The translations under genes were made by a program, and so were the position numbers. Below, one piece after another: positions 18,443 through 27,346 of a stretch of DNA of 35,624 nt. The notes beneath the pieces are model-generated. The model worked only from the letters and a program-made list of their open reading frames with translations. It ran no database searches and was not told the origin of the DNA. The first letter of the stretch is position 1, and every line of letters begins with the position of its first letter. The stretch lies in NCBI GenBank assembly GCA_021202815.1, contig JAJQCG010000018.1, positions 1 through 35,624 on the forward strand, given 5' to 3'. The stretch is from Lachnospiraceae bacterium (GTDB lineage Bacteria > Bacillota > Clostridia > Lachnospirales > Lachnospiraceae).

Positions 18443-19683
18443 AAAAGCTGTGGATACTGAACCATCACTCGGGGCTGGAGGGAGACCGCCACTATGAGCT
18501 GGCGAAGGAGCTGGTGCCCCTCGGGATGGAGGTCGTTGTTTTTATGTCTTCCTTTACGCACGGAAGGGAGACCTACGCTTACGATGAGGAAGTAAAGATC
18601 CGGAAGGTGAAGCCGGGCATTACCTATGTCTTCCTGCACACGGCGCCGGCTTACCACGGGATTTCCCTGAACCGCATCCTGAATATGATGGACTACTGCC
18701 GCCTCATGAAAAAACACGAGAAGGCTTTCTATAAAAAGTTCGGCGTTCCGGATCTGGTGATCGGCTCGTCAGTGCATCCCTTTGCCTGGGAGAGTGCCTG
18801 GTCAATCGCGAAGAAAAACCGGATTCCGTTTGTCTGTGAGATTCGCGACTACTGGCCGCTGTCCCTGACGGAGATCTTCGGGACGTCCAAATATCATCCG
18901 GCCTGTCTGATGTTTTCTCTGCTCGAGCGCCGCGCGTATCGCCACGCGGACGCGATTGTCTCGACGATGGAGTTCGGTTATCGCTATCTGGGACAGTTCC
19001 CCTATGTGAGACGCGACCGGATTTACTGGATTCCGAACGGTTACCACACGGAGGAGATCGACGAGGTGCTGGCGAAGGGCGAGGTGGAACTGCCTGAGGA
19101 GCTGGATCGCTATCTCAGTGAAAACTGGTGCGCGGTCTACACCGGCAGCTTTGTCAACTCAGAGCGGCTTTTTGACATGCTGGACGCGGCAAAATGGCTG
19201 CAGGGGCAGGGAGACGACAGGATCAGGTTCGCTTTCATTGGCAATGGCTATCTGGAGGAGGACGTGAAGCGCCGCGTGCAGGAGGATGGGCTGAAAAATG
19301 TGCGGATTTTCCCGCGCATCCAGAAAAGCCAGGTCGCGGTCGCGCTCTCGAAGGCGAAGGTCTGTATTGCGGCGCTGCGGGACGACCGGGTGCTGAATGA
19401 CCTGGGACTGAGTCTCAATAAGCTGAACGATTATCTGTACTCCGGAAATCCGACGGTGTTCGCCTGCGGTTCGGTCAATGTGGTCGGCCAGTCGGGCGGC
19501 GGAATCGTCGTCCCGCCGGGGAATGTGAAGGCCTACGCGGAGGCGCTGCAGCGGGTTTACCGGATGACGGACGAGGAGCACAAGGCGATGGGAGAGAGAG
19601 GCAGACGCGAGATTAGAGAGAAGTACAGCTATTCACTGCTCGCGAAACAATACATGGATATTTTTAAAGAGGTAGAGGGATGA
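18439..19683 (+). CDS. glycosyltransferase family 4
   Basis: ATGA overlap; CEIRDYWPLSLTEIFG; IYWIPNGYHTEEIDE; VRIFPRIQKSQVAVALSKAKVCIAAL; SGNPTVFACGSVNVVGQSGGGIVVPPGN. Confidence 0.9.
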   Translation: MKKLWILNHHSGLEGDRHYELAKELVPLGMEVVVFMSSFTHGRETYAYDEEVKIRKVKPGITYVFLHTAPAYHGISLNRILNMMDYCRLMKKHEKAFYKKFGVPDLVIGSSVHPFAWESAWSIAKKNRIPFVCEIRDYWPLSLTEIFGTSKYHPACLMFSLLERRAYRHADAIVSTMEFGYRYLGQFPYVRRDRIYWIPNGYHTEEIDEVLAKGEVELPEELDRYLSENWCAVYTGSFVNSERLFDMLDAAKWLQGQGDDRIRFAFIGNGYLEEDVKRRVQEDGLKNVRIFPRIQKSQVAVALSKAKVCIAALRDDRVLNDLGLSLNKLNDYLYSGNPTVFACGSVNVVGQSGGGIVVPPGNVKAYAEALQRVYRMTDEEHKAMGERGRREIREKYSYSLLAKQYMDIFKEVEG

Positions 19684-20759
19684 GATACGCACTGATCGGC
19701 TGCGGCCGGATTGCAACGAACCATATCAAGGCGGTGTTAAATAACGGTCTCACGTTCGCGGCGGTCTGCGATGTAGAGCCCGCACAGATGGAGGCGCTGC
19801 TCGCGAAGCATGGGCTCGAAAAGGATGAGAGCATCGCACGCTACACAGACTACCGGAAAATGGTGGAGGAAGTGAAGTCGGAACTCGTCGGCATCGCGAC
19901 CGAGAGCGGTGTTCACGCCGAGATCGCGCTGTTCTGTATCGACCACGGTGTGAACTGTATCGTCGAGAAGCCGATCGCGATGAATATGGAGGACGCGGAT
20001 GAGATCGTCCGCCGCGCAGCGGAAAAGGGCGTGAAGGTCTCCGCCTGTCATCAGAACCGCTTCAATCTGGCGGTGCAGCAGACGCGTCGAGCGCTCGAGG
20101 CCGGGCGCTTCGGGAAGCTGTCCCACGGCTCGATCCATGTGCGCTGGAACCGGAATCAGTCCTATTACGATCAGGCGCCGTGGCGCGGGAAATGGGCTTC
20201 GGACGGCGGCGCGCTCATGAACCAGTGTATCCATGGCATCGATCTGCTGCGCTGGATGCTCGGCGACGAGGTGGAGGAGGTCTACGGCGTGACGCGGCAG
20301 CAGTTCCACCACTACCTCGAGGCGGAGGATGTAGGCCTTGCGGTTGTAAAGTTTAAGAACGGCGCGGTCGCGACGATTGAGGGGACGACGAACGTCTACC
20401 CGCAGAATCTGGAGGAGACGCTCTATCTCTTCGGGGAAAACGGTACGGTGAAGCTCGGCGGGAAGTCCACAAACAATATCGACGTCTGGGAATTTGCGGA
20501 CGAGGAGGCCGGGGACGAGGAAAATAAGCATCTGCAGGAAGAGACCAGTAATGTCTACGGAAACGGTCACACGAGCCTCTACGCGGATGTGATCGACGCG
20601 ATCCGGAATGACCGGAAGCCTTATGTGGACGCCGTGGCGGGGCGGAACGCACTCGAGATGGTGCTCGCGATCTACAAGAGCCAGAAGGAGGGCGTGCCGG
20701 TGAAGTTGCCGCTCAAGAGCTTCCGCAGCACAGACATGGCGGGGGAATTCGATGTTTAA
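19680..20759 (+). CDS. Gfo/Idh/MocA NAD-dependent oxidoreductase (WbpB/WlbA/GnnA-like candidate)
   Basis: ATGA overlap; MRYALIGCGRIATNHIKAVLNN; CIVEKPIAMNMEDADEIV; SACHQNRFNLAVQQTRRALE; GGALMNQCIHGIDLLRWML. Confidence 0.9.
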   Translation: MRYALIGCGRIATNHIKAVLNNGLTFAAVCDVEPAQMEALLAKHGLEKDESIARYTDYRKMVEEVKSELVGIATESGVHAEIALFCIDHGVNCIVEKPIAMNMEDADEIVRRAAEKGVKVSACHQNRFNLAVQQTRRALEAGRFGKLSHGSIHVRWNRNQSYYDQAPWRGKWASDGGALMNQCIHGIDLLRWMLGDEVEEVYGVTRQQFHHYLEAEDVGLAVVKFKNGAVATIEGTTNVYPQNLEETLYLFGENGTVKLGGKSTNNIDVWEFADEEAGDEENKHLQEETSNVYGNGHTSLYADVIDAIRNDRKPYVDAVAGRNALEMVLAIYKSQKEGVPVKLPLKSFRSTDMAGEFDV

Positions 20760-21660
20760 GATTGGAGAGATAAGCGCCTGCGAGCTGGCCGGGGAGGAGT
20801 TTCCGGAGCTCGCAAGGCGGGAATTTAAGATATATGGCGTTTCCGACCCGGAAGCGCCGGAGAGTAACAGTATCATCTATGCGCGGACCGATGTGAGCGG
20901 AGACTACGCGGGCGTGCGGGAGAGCATCTTCGTGACGAAGACGGATGTGGAGCTGCCGGGGCTGCATGAGTCCTGCGTACAGATCCGCGCAGCGATGCAG
21001 AAGAGCATGTACGGCGTGCTGCTTGAACGCTTCCGTGCGCTGCTGCCCAAACCTGCATTACAGCAGCGCGACGGCAGCTTCGTAAGTGAGGATCTGAAGC
21101 TTGGTGCGAACGTGTCGATCGCACCCTTCTGTGTGATTGGGGCGGACGTCGTGATCGGCGACAACTGCCGGATCGGCGCGGGAACGGTGATCAAGGATCA
21201 CGTGCGCATTGGAAACAACGTGGAGATTCAGGAGCACTGCCTGATCGGCGTGGACGACCTCAACACCTACCGTCTGGACGACGACGTATGCCGCGATCTG
21301 CCGCATCTGGCGGGGACGATCATCGAGGACGGCTGCCTCCTGCTGGCGGGGGCCGTGCTGGCCGCGGGCGATTCGCGCACGACTGTGCTTGGCAGAAGCT
21401 CGGTGATCGGACTTCTGGGCGACGTCGGGCACAACTGTGTGATCGGAGAGCACAGCTCGATCGGCGGAAAGTCGAGCATTTCCGGGCACTGCGACCTCGG
21501 AGAGCACGTCTACATCGCGCCGATGGCGGTGACGACGAACCGGATGCGTGTGGGAGACCGCGCCTACCTCGGCATCGGCGCGACCGCGATCCGGGACATT
21601 CCCGCGGATGAGAAGCAGTTCGGGAACCCCGCGCGGAGGGTGCTGGAGAAGAAGCAGTGA
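20752..21660 (+). CDS. LpxD-like left-handed beta-helix N-acyltransferase
   Basis: Hexapeptide repeats (APFCVIGADVVIGDNCRIGAGTVIKDHVRIGNNVEIQEH); GHNCVIGEHSSIGGKSSISGHCDLGEHVYIAP resembling the LpxD catalytic-His region; separate N-terminal domain. Confidence 0.83.
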   Translation: MFKIGEISACELAGEEFPELARREFKIYGVSDPEAPESNSIIYARTDVSGDYAGVRESIFVTKTDVELPGLHESCVQIRAAMQKSMYGVLLERFRALLPKPALQQRDGSFVSEDLKLGANVSIAPFCVIGADVVIGDNCRIGAGTVIKDHVRIGNNVEIQEHCLIGVDDLNTYRLDDDVCRDLPHLAGTIIEDGCLLLAGAVLAAGDSRTTVLGRSSVIGLLGDVGHNCVIGEHSSIGGKSSISGHCDLGEHVYIAPMAVTTNRMRVGDRAYLGIGATAIRDIPADEKQFGNPARRVLEKKQ

Positions 21661-21705
21661 GTTGTGGGCTCGGCCGGAAAGACAGGAAAGCGGGAGACAG
21701 ATTTT

Positions 21706-23211
21706 ATGGTTCAGAATGTACTGGAATACCTCGAGAACAGTGCGGCAGACTGCCCGGAGAAAATCGCGTTTGAGGATGCGGAGCAAAGCTTCACTTACGC
21801 GCAGGTGCTGGAGGACGCGCGACGGATCGGCAGCGCGCTCGCGCGTGAGCTGCCGCAGAACGCGCCGGTGCCGGTGCTGCTGGAGAAGGAAGCCTTTACG
21901 CTGAATGTATTTCTGGGGGCAGTCTGTGCGGGCTGCTTTTATACTCTGGTGGAACCGGAACAGCCGACGGAGCGGATTCTCTCGATCCTGCGGACACTGG
22001 AAGCGGGGCTGCTCGTCACGGACCGGAAGCTCCTTCCGAAAATCGAGCAAATCGGTTTTGAGGGAAAGATTCTGCTGACGGAGGAGCTCGCGGAGACGGA
22101 GCCGGACGAGGGGCTGCTTGCGGAGCGCAGGCGGAATTTCTGTGACGTCGACCCGCTTTATACGAATTTCACCTCCGGTTCGACCGGGGTGCCCAAAGGG
22201 GTCGTGGTCTCGCACCGCTCGGTCATCGATTTCACGGAGCATTTTACCCGCATCTTCGGCTTCGGCCGCGACGATGTGATCGGAAATCAGGCGCCCTTCG
22301 ACTTCGACGTGTCGGTCAAGGATATTTATCCGGCGCTGAAGACCGGGGCGACGCTCGAGGTGATTCCGAAGAAATATTTTTCCATACCGAAGAAGCTGCT
22401 CGATTTTCTGGATGAGCGGAAGGTGACGAGCCTTACATGGGCGGTGTCGGCGCTGTGCGTCATCTCGATGCTGAAGGGCTTCCGCTATAAAGTGCCGGGG
22501 AACATCTGGCGGGTGCTGTTCAGCGGCGAGGTGATGCCGGTGAAGCAGCTGAATTACTGGCGGTCCTATCTGCCTGACGCGCTCTACGCGAATCTCTACG
22601 GGCCGACGGAGATCACCTGCAACTGTACGTATTATGTGATAAACCGGGAGTTCTCGGAGGAGGAGAGTATCCCGATCGGGCGTGCCTTTCCGAACGAACG
22701 GGTCTTTTTGCTGGATGAGGAGAATGCCCTTGTGACGGAGGCCGGAATGCTCGGGGAAATCTGCGTGTCCGGCACGGCGCTGGCGCTCGGCTATTATCGG
22801 GAACAGGAGAAGACGGACGCAGTCTTCGTGCAGAACCCGCTGCACGCGCGCTACCGGGAGCTGATTTACCGCACCGGAGACCTCGGACGCTACGGCGGGG
22901 ACGGGGAGCTCTACTATGTGACGCGCAAGGATTTTCAGATCAAGCACATGGGGCATCGGATCGAACTCGGAGAGATCGAGACGGCCCTGCAGGCGCTCCC
23001 CGGCATTGCGCGGGCCTGCTGTGTTTACGATGAGCCGAATACGCGGATCATCGCCTTCTATGTCGGAGAACCGGACGCGAAGGAGATCATCACGCGCTTG
23101 ACAGAACGGCTGCCGCGGTTTATGATTCCCAGTATATTTCGGCGCGTGGAGGCGATGCCGCTCACGAAAAACGGCAAGATCGACCGGAAGGCGCTGATGA
23201 TACAACTCTGA
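21706..23211 (+). CDS. stand-alone amino-acid adenylation enzyme (DltA/NRPS A-domain-like)
   Basis: NFTSGSTGVPKGVVVSHRSVIDF (A3), FDFDVSVKDIYPAL (A4), NLYGPTEITCNCTYY (A5), YRTGDLGRYGGDGELYYVTRKDFQIKHMGHRIELGEIE (A7/A8), LTKNGKIDRKAL (A10). ATG at 21706 preferred over GTG 21664. Confidence 0.92.
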   Translation: MVQNVLEYLENSAADCPEKIAFEDAEQSFTYAQVLEDARRIGSALARELPQNAPVPVLLEKEAFTLNVFLGAVCAGCFYTLVEPEQPTERILSILRTLEAGLLVTDRKLLPKIEQIGFEGKILLTEELAETEPDEGLLAERRRNFCDVDPLYTNFTSGSTGVPKGVVVSHRSVIDFTEHFTRIFGFGRDDVIGNQAPFDFDVSVKDIYPALKTGATLEVIPKKYFSIPKKLLDFLDERKVTSLTWAVSALCVISMLKGFRYKVPGNIWRVLFSGEVMPVKQLNYWRSYLPDALYANLYGPTEITCNCTYYVINREFSEEESIPIGRAFPNERVFLLDEENALVTEAGMLGEICVSGTALALGYYREQEKTDAVFVQNPLHARYRELIYRTGDLGRYGGDGELYYVTRKDFQIKHMGHRIELGEIETALQALPGIARACCVYDEPNTRIIAFYVGEPDAKEIITRLTERLPRFMIPSIFRRVEAMPLTKNGKIDRKALMIQL

Positions 23212-24392
23212 TGAAAAAGGAGCTTACGATAGACAGGATGAAGCTTTCAGAACTGGTAAAGACGCTGGGGACGCCCTCCTATGTGTTCGATACAGATATT
23301 TTACAGGAGCGCGTGCGGATGGTCTCGCAGAAGCTCGCGCCGGCGAAGCTGTGCTACGCGATCAAGGCGAATCCCTTTCTCATAAGGGCGATGGACGCGC
23401 TGGTGGATCGCTATGAGGTCTGTTCCCCGGGCGAGTTCCATATCTGTGTGAAAAATGAGCTGGACATGGAGAAGATCGTGCTGTCCGGCGTCTACAAGGC
23501 GGAAGCGGATGTCCGATACGCGATGGAGCAGGGCGTCCGGCACTTCACCGCGGAGTCCGTGAGCCAGTTCCGGCTTATACAGAGCTGCGCGGACAAGCTT
23601 GGCAAAAAAGTGGATATCCTGTTGCGCGTGACGAGCGGCTGTCAGTTTGGCATGAACGAGGAGGACGTTCGCTCGCTGCTGCGGGAGAGGGAGCAGTATC
23701 CGCAGGCAGAGATCGTCGGACTTCAATATTTTACCGGTACACAGAAAAAGCAGATCAAAAAGATCGCGGCGGAGCTTCAGTATATGGAGGACTTCATCCG
23801 GCGGCTTGAGGCGGAGGAAGGTTTTGTCACACGGACGCTGGAGTACGGACCGGGACTGGGCGTACCCTACTTTACGAAGGACGATTTCGAGGAGGACGAG
23901 CGGCTGCTGGACGAGTTTGCGGCGCTCTTTACGGAAGAGCGGCCCTATGAGCTGGTCTTCGAGATGGGACGCTATCTTGCCGCCTCCTGCGGTTACTATA
24001 TGACAAAGATTGTCGACCAGAAAAAGAACGATGCGGTGAACGTCCTGATCGCGGACGGCGGTATCCATCATGTCAACTACTACGGACAGAATATGGCGAT
24101 GAAGACGCCGGTTCTGTCGTATTTCCCGCAGCATCTGCTGCAGGGTGAGGAAGAGGAGTGGACGGTGTATGGCGCTCTCTGTACGACGGCGGATATTCTG
24201 TTGAAACGATTGCCGCTCGTGGACGCGAGGGTCGGCGATTATCTGGTCTTTCACAATATCGGCGCTTACGCGGTGACGGAGGGCATGTATCTTTTCCTGA
24301 GCCGGGATATGCCGAGGATTTATCTGTACAGTGAGGAGACAGGGCCGGAGCTGATTCGTGACACGCTTGAGACCTGGAAATGGAATACATAA
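23211..24392 (+). CDS. type III-fold PLP-dependent decarboxylase (LysA/ODC family) no. 2
   Basis: TPSYVFDTDILQERV; LCYAIKANPF (PLP Lys); SPGEFHICVKNELD; GLQYFTGTQKK; YGPGLGVPYF; FEMGRYLAASCGYY; VYGALCTTADIL. TGATG overlap with the adenylation gene. Confidence 0.88.
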   Translation: MKKELTIDRMKLSELVKTLGTPSYVFDTDILQERVRMVSQKLAPAKLCYAIKANPFLIRAMDALVDRYEVCSPGEFHICVKNELDMEKIVLSGVYKAEADVRYAMEQGVRHFTAESVSQFRLIQSCADKLGKKVDILLRVTSGCQFGMNEEDVRSLLREREQYPQAEIVGLQYFTGTQKKQIKKIAAELQYMEDFIRRLEAEEGFVTRTLEYGPGLGVPYFTKDDFEEDERLLDEFAALFTEERPYELVFEMGRYLAASCGYYMTKIVDQKKNDAVNVLIADGGIHHVNYYGQNMAMKTPVLSYFPQHLLQGEEEEWTVYGALCTTADILLKRLPLVDARVGDYLVFHNIGAYAVTEGMYLFLSRDMPRIYLYSEETGPELIRDTLETWKWNT

Positions 24393-24409
24393 GATAAAAA
24401 GCGAGAACG

Positions 24410-25957
24410 ATGCTGGAGAAAGAAAGCCTGAAACGATATAAACTGATTTTGCTGAGCATCCTGCTGTGGGGGCTCTGCGCGCATGGAATGACCCTTTTCA
24501 ACAAATACTCTTTCCATGACGATTCGTCGCTCTTTACCCTGGGCGGCACATATTACCTGGGTAGATGGATGCTGGGAATCCTTGGGGATCTGAATACCTG
24601 GCTTTTCGGCAGCACTTATTACAGTCTGCCGCTCTTCAATGGGATTCTGACCATCCTCTTTATCGCACTTTGTGTGATGCTACTGGCGGATTTCTTTGAG
24701 ATCAGAAATCGCTGGCTGCTGGTGGCGCTGAGCGGCGTGCTGGTCGTCTTCCCGATGGTTACCAGCGGTTTTGGCTATATGTTTACGATCCCCTACTATT
24801 TTCTGGGCACTCTGCTGGGTGTGCTGGGTGCCTGCATAAGCTGCAGGGCGGAGAAATGGTATTTTTATCTGGCGGGACTTTTCCTGATCGCCTGCGGAGT
24901 CGGCACCTATCAGGCCATGATACCGGTGTTCGTCAGCATCATCCTGTTCAATGCGCTGATGCAGACGGTGAAAAAAGAAGGAACACAGTGGAAGGATTTC
25001 TTTTATATTGCCTTCCGGAGCGTCATCTCCTGCGGGGGCTTCATGGCGATTTACTTTGTGATCATGCGGCTGTCGCTGATTCTCACGGGCAATACGCTTT
25101 CCGATTATCAGGGCATCAGTACGATGGGGGCGACATCCCTGAAGGGATATATCAAGAGGGCGCTTATCGCTTACCGGGAGTTTTTCTGCCCGACGGACGG
25201 TATAAGCGCGAACATGTATCCTTTTTCCACGGATAAGGTGTATCGGCTGCTTCTGTTTCTGGCGCTGATCGGGACCGTGAAGCTGCTGCAGGCCTGCTGG
25301 AAAAAGAGCCGGATGCTCTGCCTGCAGGCGCTGCTCTTTGTACTCTGCATTCCGCTGGCAGTGAATTTTATTTACATCATGTGTGATTCCGGTACGGTGG
25401 ATTCGCTCATGGTGTACGGCCAGGTCATGTTTTATGTGTATTTTGCCTGGCTGGCGCAGTCCGGCTATCTGCCGCGGCTGTGCATCCGGAAGCTGGGAGA
25501 AAGGGCAGGGCAGCTCCTGCCCGCGCTGGGCGTGTGTCTGCTTCTGCTGCTGAATGTGATGTACATACGCTTCGACAATATCTGCTATCTCAAGGCGGAG
25601 GTTATGCAGTCGGAGGCCATCAGCTACCTTACCGTGCTGGCTTCGCATATCAAGAGCGTCGAGGGCTATACAGACGAGACGCCTGTAGTGTATGTGAATG
25701 AATTTATAAAATACGATTACACAACAGGCAGCATCAGCCTTCCGGAATTTAAGGAAATCAAGCTTATGCCTTATGACGGCAGCAGTATTCTGAACGATTA
25801 TGCCTGGCGCACTACGATGAAGATATGGTGCAATTTCGATCCGGTGACGCTCGATGCCTCTGAGTATGAGATCCTGCCGGAGGTGCAGGAGATGCCGGAC
25901 TATCCGGATTCGGGATCCATAAAGATGATTGACGGTGTCATCGTAGTCAAGTTTTAG
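24410..25957 (+). CDS. glucosyltransferase GtrII-like polytopic membrane protein
   Basis: LLWGLCAHGMTLFNKYSFHDDSSLFTLGGTYYLGRWMLGILGDLNTWLFGSTYYSLPLFNGIL; multiple TM helices. Confidence 0.75.
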   Translation: MLEKESLKRYKLILLSILLWGLCAHGMTLFNKYSFHDDSSLFTLGGTYYLGRWMLGILGDLNTWLFGSTYYSLPLFNGILTILFIALCVMLLADFFEIRNRWLLVALSGVLVVFPMVTSGFGYMFTIPYYFLGTLLGVLGACISCRAEKWYFYLAGLFLIACGVGTYQAMIPVFVSIILFNALMQTVKKEGTQWKDFFYIAFRSVISCGGFMAIYFVIMRLSLILTGNTLSDYQGISTMGATSLKGYIKRALIAYREFFCPTDGISANMYPFSTDKVYRLLLFLALIGTVKLLQACWKKSRMLCLQALLFVLCIPLAVNFIYIMCDSGTVDSLMVYGQVMFYVYFAWLAQSGYLPRLCIRKLGERAGQLLPALGVCLLLLLNVMYIRFDNICYLKAEVMQSEAISYLTVLASHIKSVEGYTDETPVVYVNEFIKYDYTTGSISLPEFKEIKLMPYDGSSILNDYAWRTTMKIWCNFDPVTLDASEYEILPEVQEMPDYPDSGSIKMIDGVIVVKF

Positions 25958-25977
25958 ATTAGAGGAGAAGAAAAAGA

Positions 25978-26208
25978 ATGAAGGAACTGATGGAGCTGCT
26001 GGCTGAGCTGAAGCCGGAGATTGATTTTGAGACGGAAAAGGAGCTGATCGACGGCGGCGCCCTTTCGTCCTTCGACGTGATCACGCTGATTGCGGAGCTG
26101 GAGGAGCGCTATGCGGTGGAAATCCCAGCGGAGGAGATCGTGCCGGAGAATTTTAATTCCGCCGAGGGCATCTGGAGCCTGATCGAACAGCTGAAGGAGG
26201 ATGCATAG
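25978..26208 (+). CDS. acyl/aminoacyl carrier protein
   Basis: 76 aa; MKELMELLAELKPEIDFETEKELIDGGALSSFDVITLIAELEERYAVEIPAEEIVPENFNSAEGIWSLIEQL; phosphopantetheine-type Ser in LSSFD (degenerate DS-L/F). RBS GAGGAG. Confidence 0.88.
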   Translation: MKELMELLAELKPEIDFETEKELIDGGALSSFDVITLIAELEERYAVEIPAEEIVPENFNSAEGIWSLIEQLKEDA

Positions 26209-26209
26209 G

Positions 26210-27346
26210 ATGCAGTTTCGAGATTTGAAGAGTCAGTACAGAGCCCTGAAGGAGGAGATGGACGCGGCGATTGAAGTCGTCCTCGACTCCTCAGATTATA
26301 TCGCGGGAGATCAGATCGACGAGCTTGAGCGGGATCTGGCGGATTATATCGGAGTGCGCAACTGTGTGAGCTGCGGAAACGGAACGGATGCGCTCGTGCT
26401 GGCGCTGAAGGCCTGGGGCGTCGGCAGCGGCGATGCGGTCTTTGCGCCGGATCACACCTTTTTCTCTTCAGCGGAGTCTGCGGCTTTCGTCGGTGCAACG
26501 CCGGTCTTTGCGGACGTATCGGAGGATACCTTCACAATCGATCCGGAGAGCCTTACCCGCGTGATCGAGGCGGTCGCCCTGGAGGGAAAGTTAAAGCCGC
26601 GGGCGATTGTCGTGGTCGATCTCTTCGGCCTTCCGGCGGATTATGAGCGGATTCGCGAGATCGCGGACCGCTACGGACTCTATATTCTGGAGGACTGCGC
26701 GCAAGGCTTCGGAGGCGTCTATCATGGGAAACAGGCCGGAAGCTTCGGCGATATTTCCACGACTTCCTTCTTTCCGGCGAAGCCGCTGGGCTGCTACGGC
26801 GACGGCGGTGCGGTGTTCACGGACAATGACGAGTGGGCGGCGCTGATTCGCTCCATGCGGGTGCACGGCAAGGGCAGCAGCAAATATGACAATGTACGGA
26901 TCGGCATGAACTCCCGCCTCGACACGATTCAGGCGGCGGTGCTGCAGGTGAAGCTGAAGGCATTTCAGGAGTATGAGCTGGAGGATGTAAACAAGGTGGC
27001 CGCGCGTTACACGGAGGTGCTGCGGGACTGCGTGAAGGTGCCGCTCGTGCCGGAGGGATACTATTCGAGCTGGGCCTCCTACAACATTCTTCTGAAGGAT
27101 GAGGCGCAGCGCGACGCAGTGCGCGTGTATCTGCAGGAGAACGGTGTTCCGACGATGATCTACTATCCGAAGGGACTGCACCAGCAGAAGGTCTTCGAGG
27201 AGGTCTGCCGCTACGGCGAGAGCCTCGCGGTGACGACGGATATCTGTAAGCGCACGCTGGCGATTCCGGTATCGCCGTATCTCTCCGGGGAGGATCAGGA
27301 TCGCATCATTCGTCTCATCCGGGAAAAGACAGGGGCGGACGCATGA
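26210..27346 (+). CDS. DegT/DnrJ/EryC1 aminotransferase (WbpE/GnnB-like, 3-keto nucleotide sugar)
   Basis: MQFRDLKSQYRALKEEMDAAI; CGNGTDALVLALKAWGVGSGD; EDCAQGFGGVYHG; TTSFFPAKPLGCYGDGGAVFT; GMNSRLDTIQAAVLQVKL. Alternative ATG at 26201. Confidence 0.9.
   Translation: MQFRDLKSQYRALKEEMDAAIEVVLDSSDYIAGDQIDELERDLADYIGVRNCVSCGNGTDALVLALKAWGVGSGDAVFAPDHTFFSSAESAAFVGATPVFADVSEDTFTIDPESLTRVIEAVALEGKLKPRAIVVVDLFGLPADYERIREIADRYGLYILEDCAQGFGGVYHGKQAGSFGDISTTSFFPAKPLGCYGDGGAVFTDNDEWAALIRSMRVHGKGSSKYDNVRIGMNSRLDTIQAAVLQVKLKAFQEYELEDVNKVAARYTEVLRDCVKVPLVPEGYYSSWASYNILLKDEAQRDAVRVYLQENGVPTMIYYPKGLHQQKVFEEVCRYGESLAVTTDICKRTLAIPVSPYLSGEDQDRIIRLIREKTGADA

Noticed and set aside
18439-19683. Possibility that this GT4 is part of the carrier-protein acyl pathway
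   Set aside because: Ordinary GT4 motifs; most simply a glycan-assembly transferase that happens to lie in the operon.
21058-23205. 715-aa minus-strand ORF opposite the acyltransferase and adenylation genes
   Set aside because: His/Arg/Leu-rich shadow ORF produced by high-GC codon bias of the real plus-strand genes; no recognisable domain.
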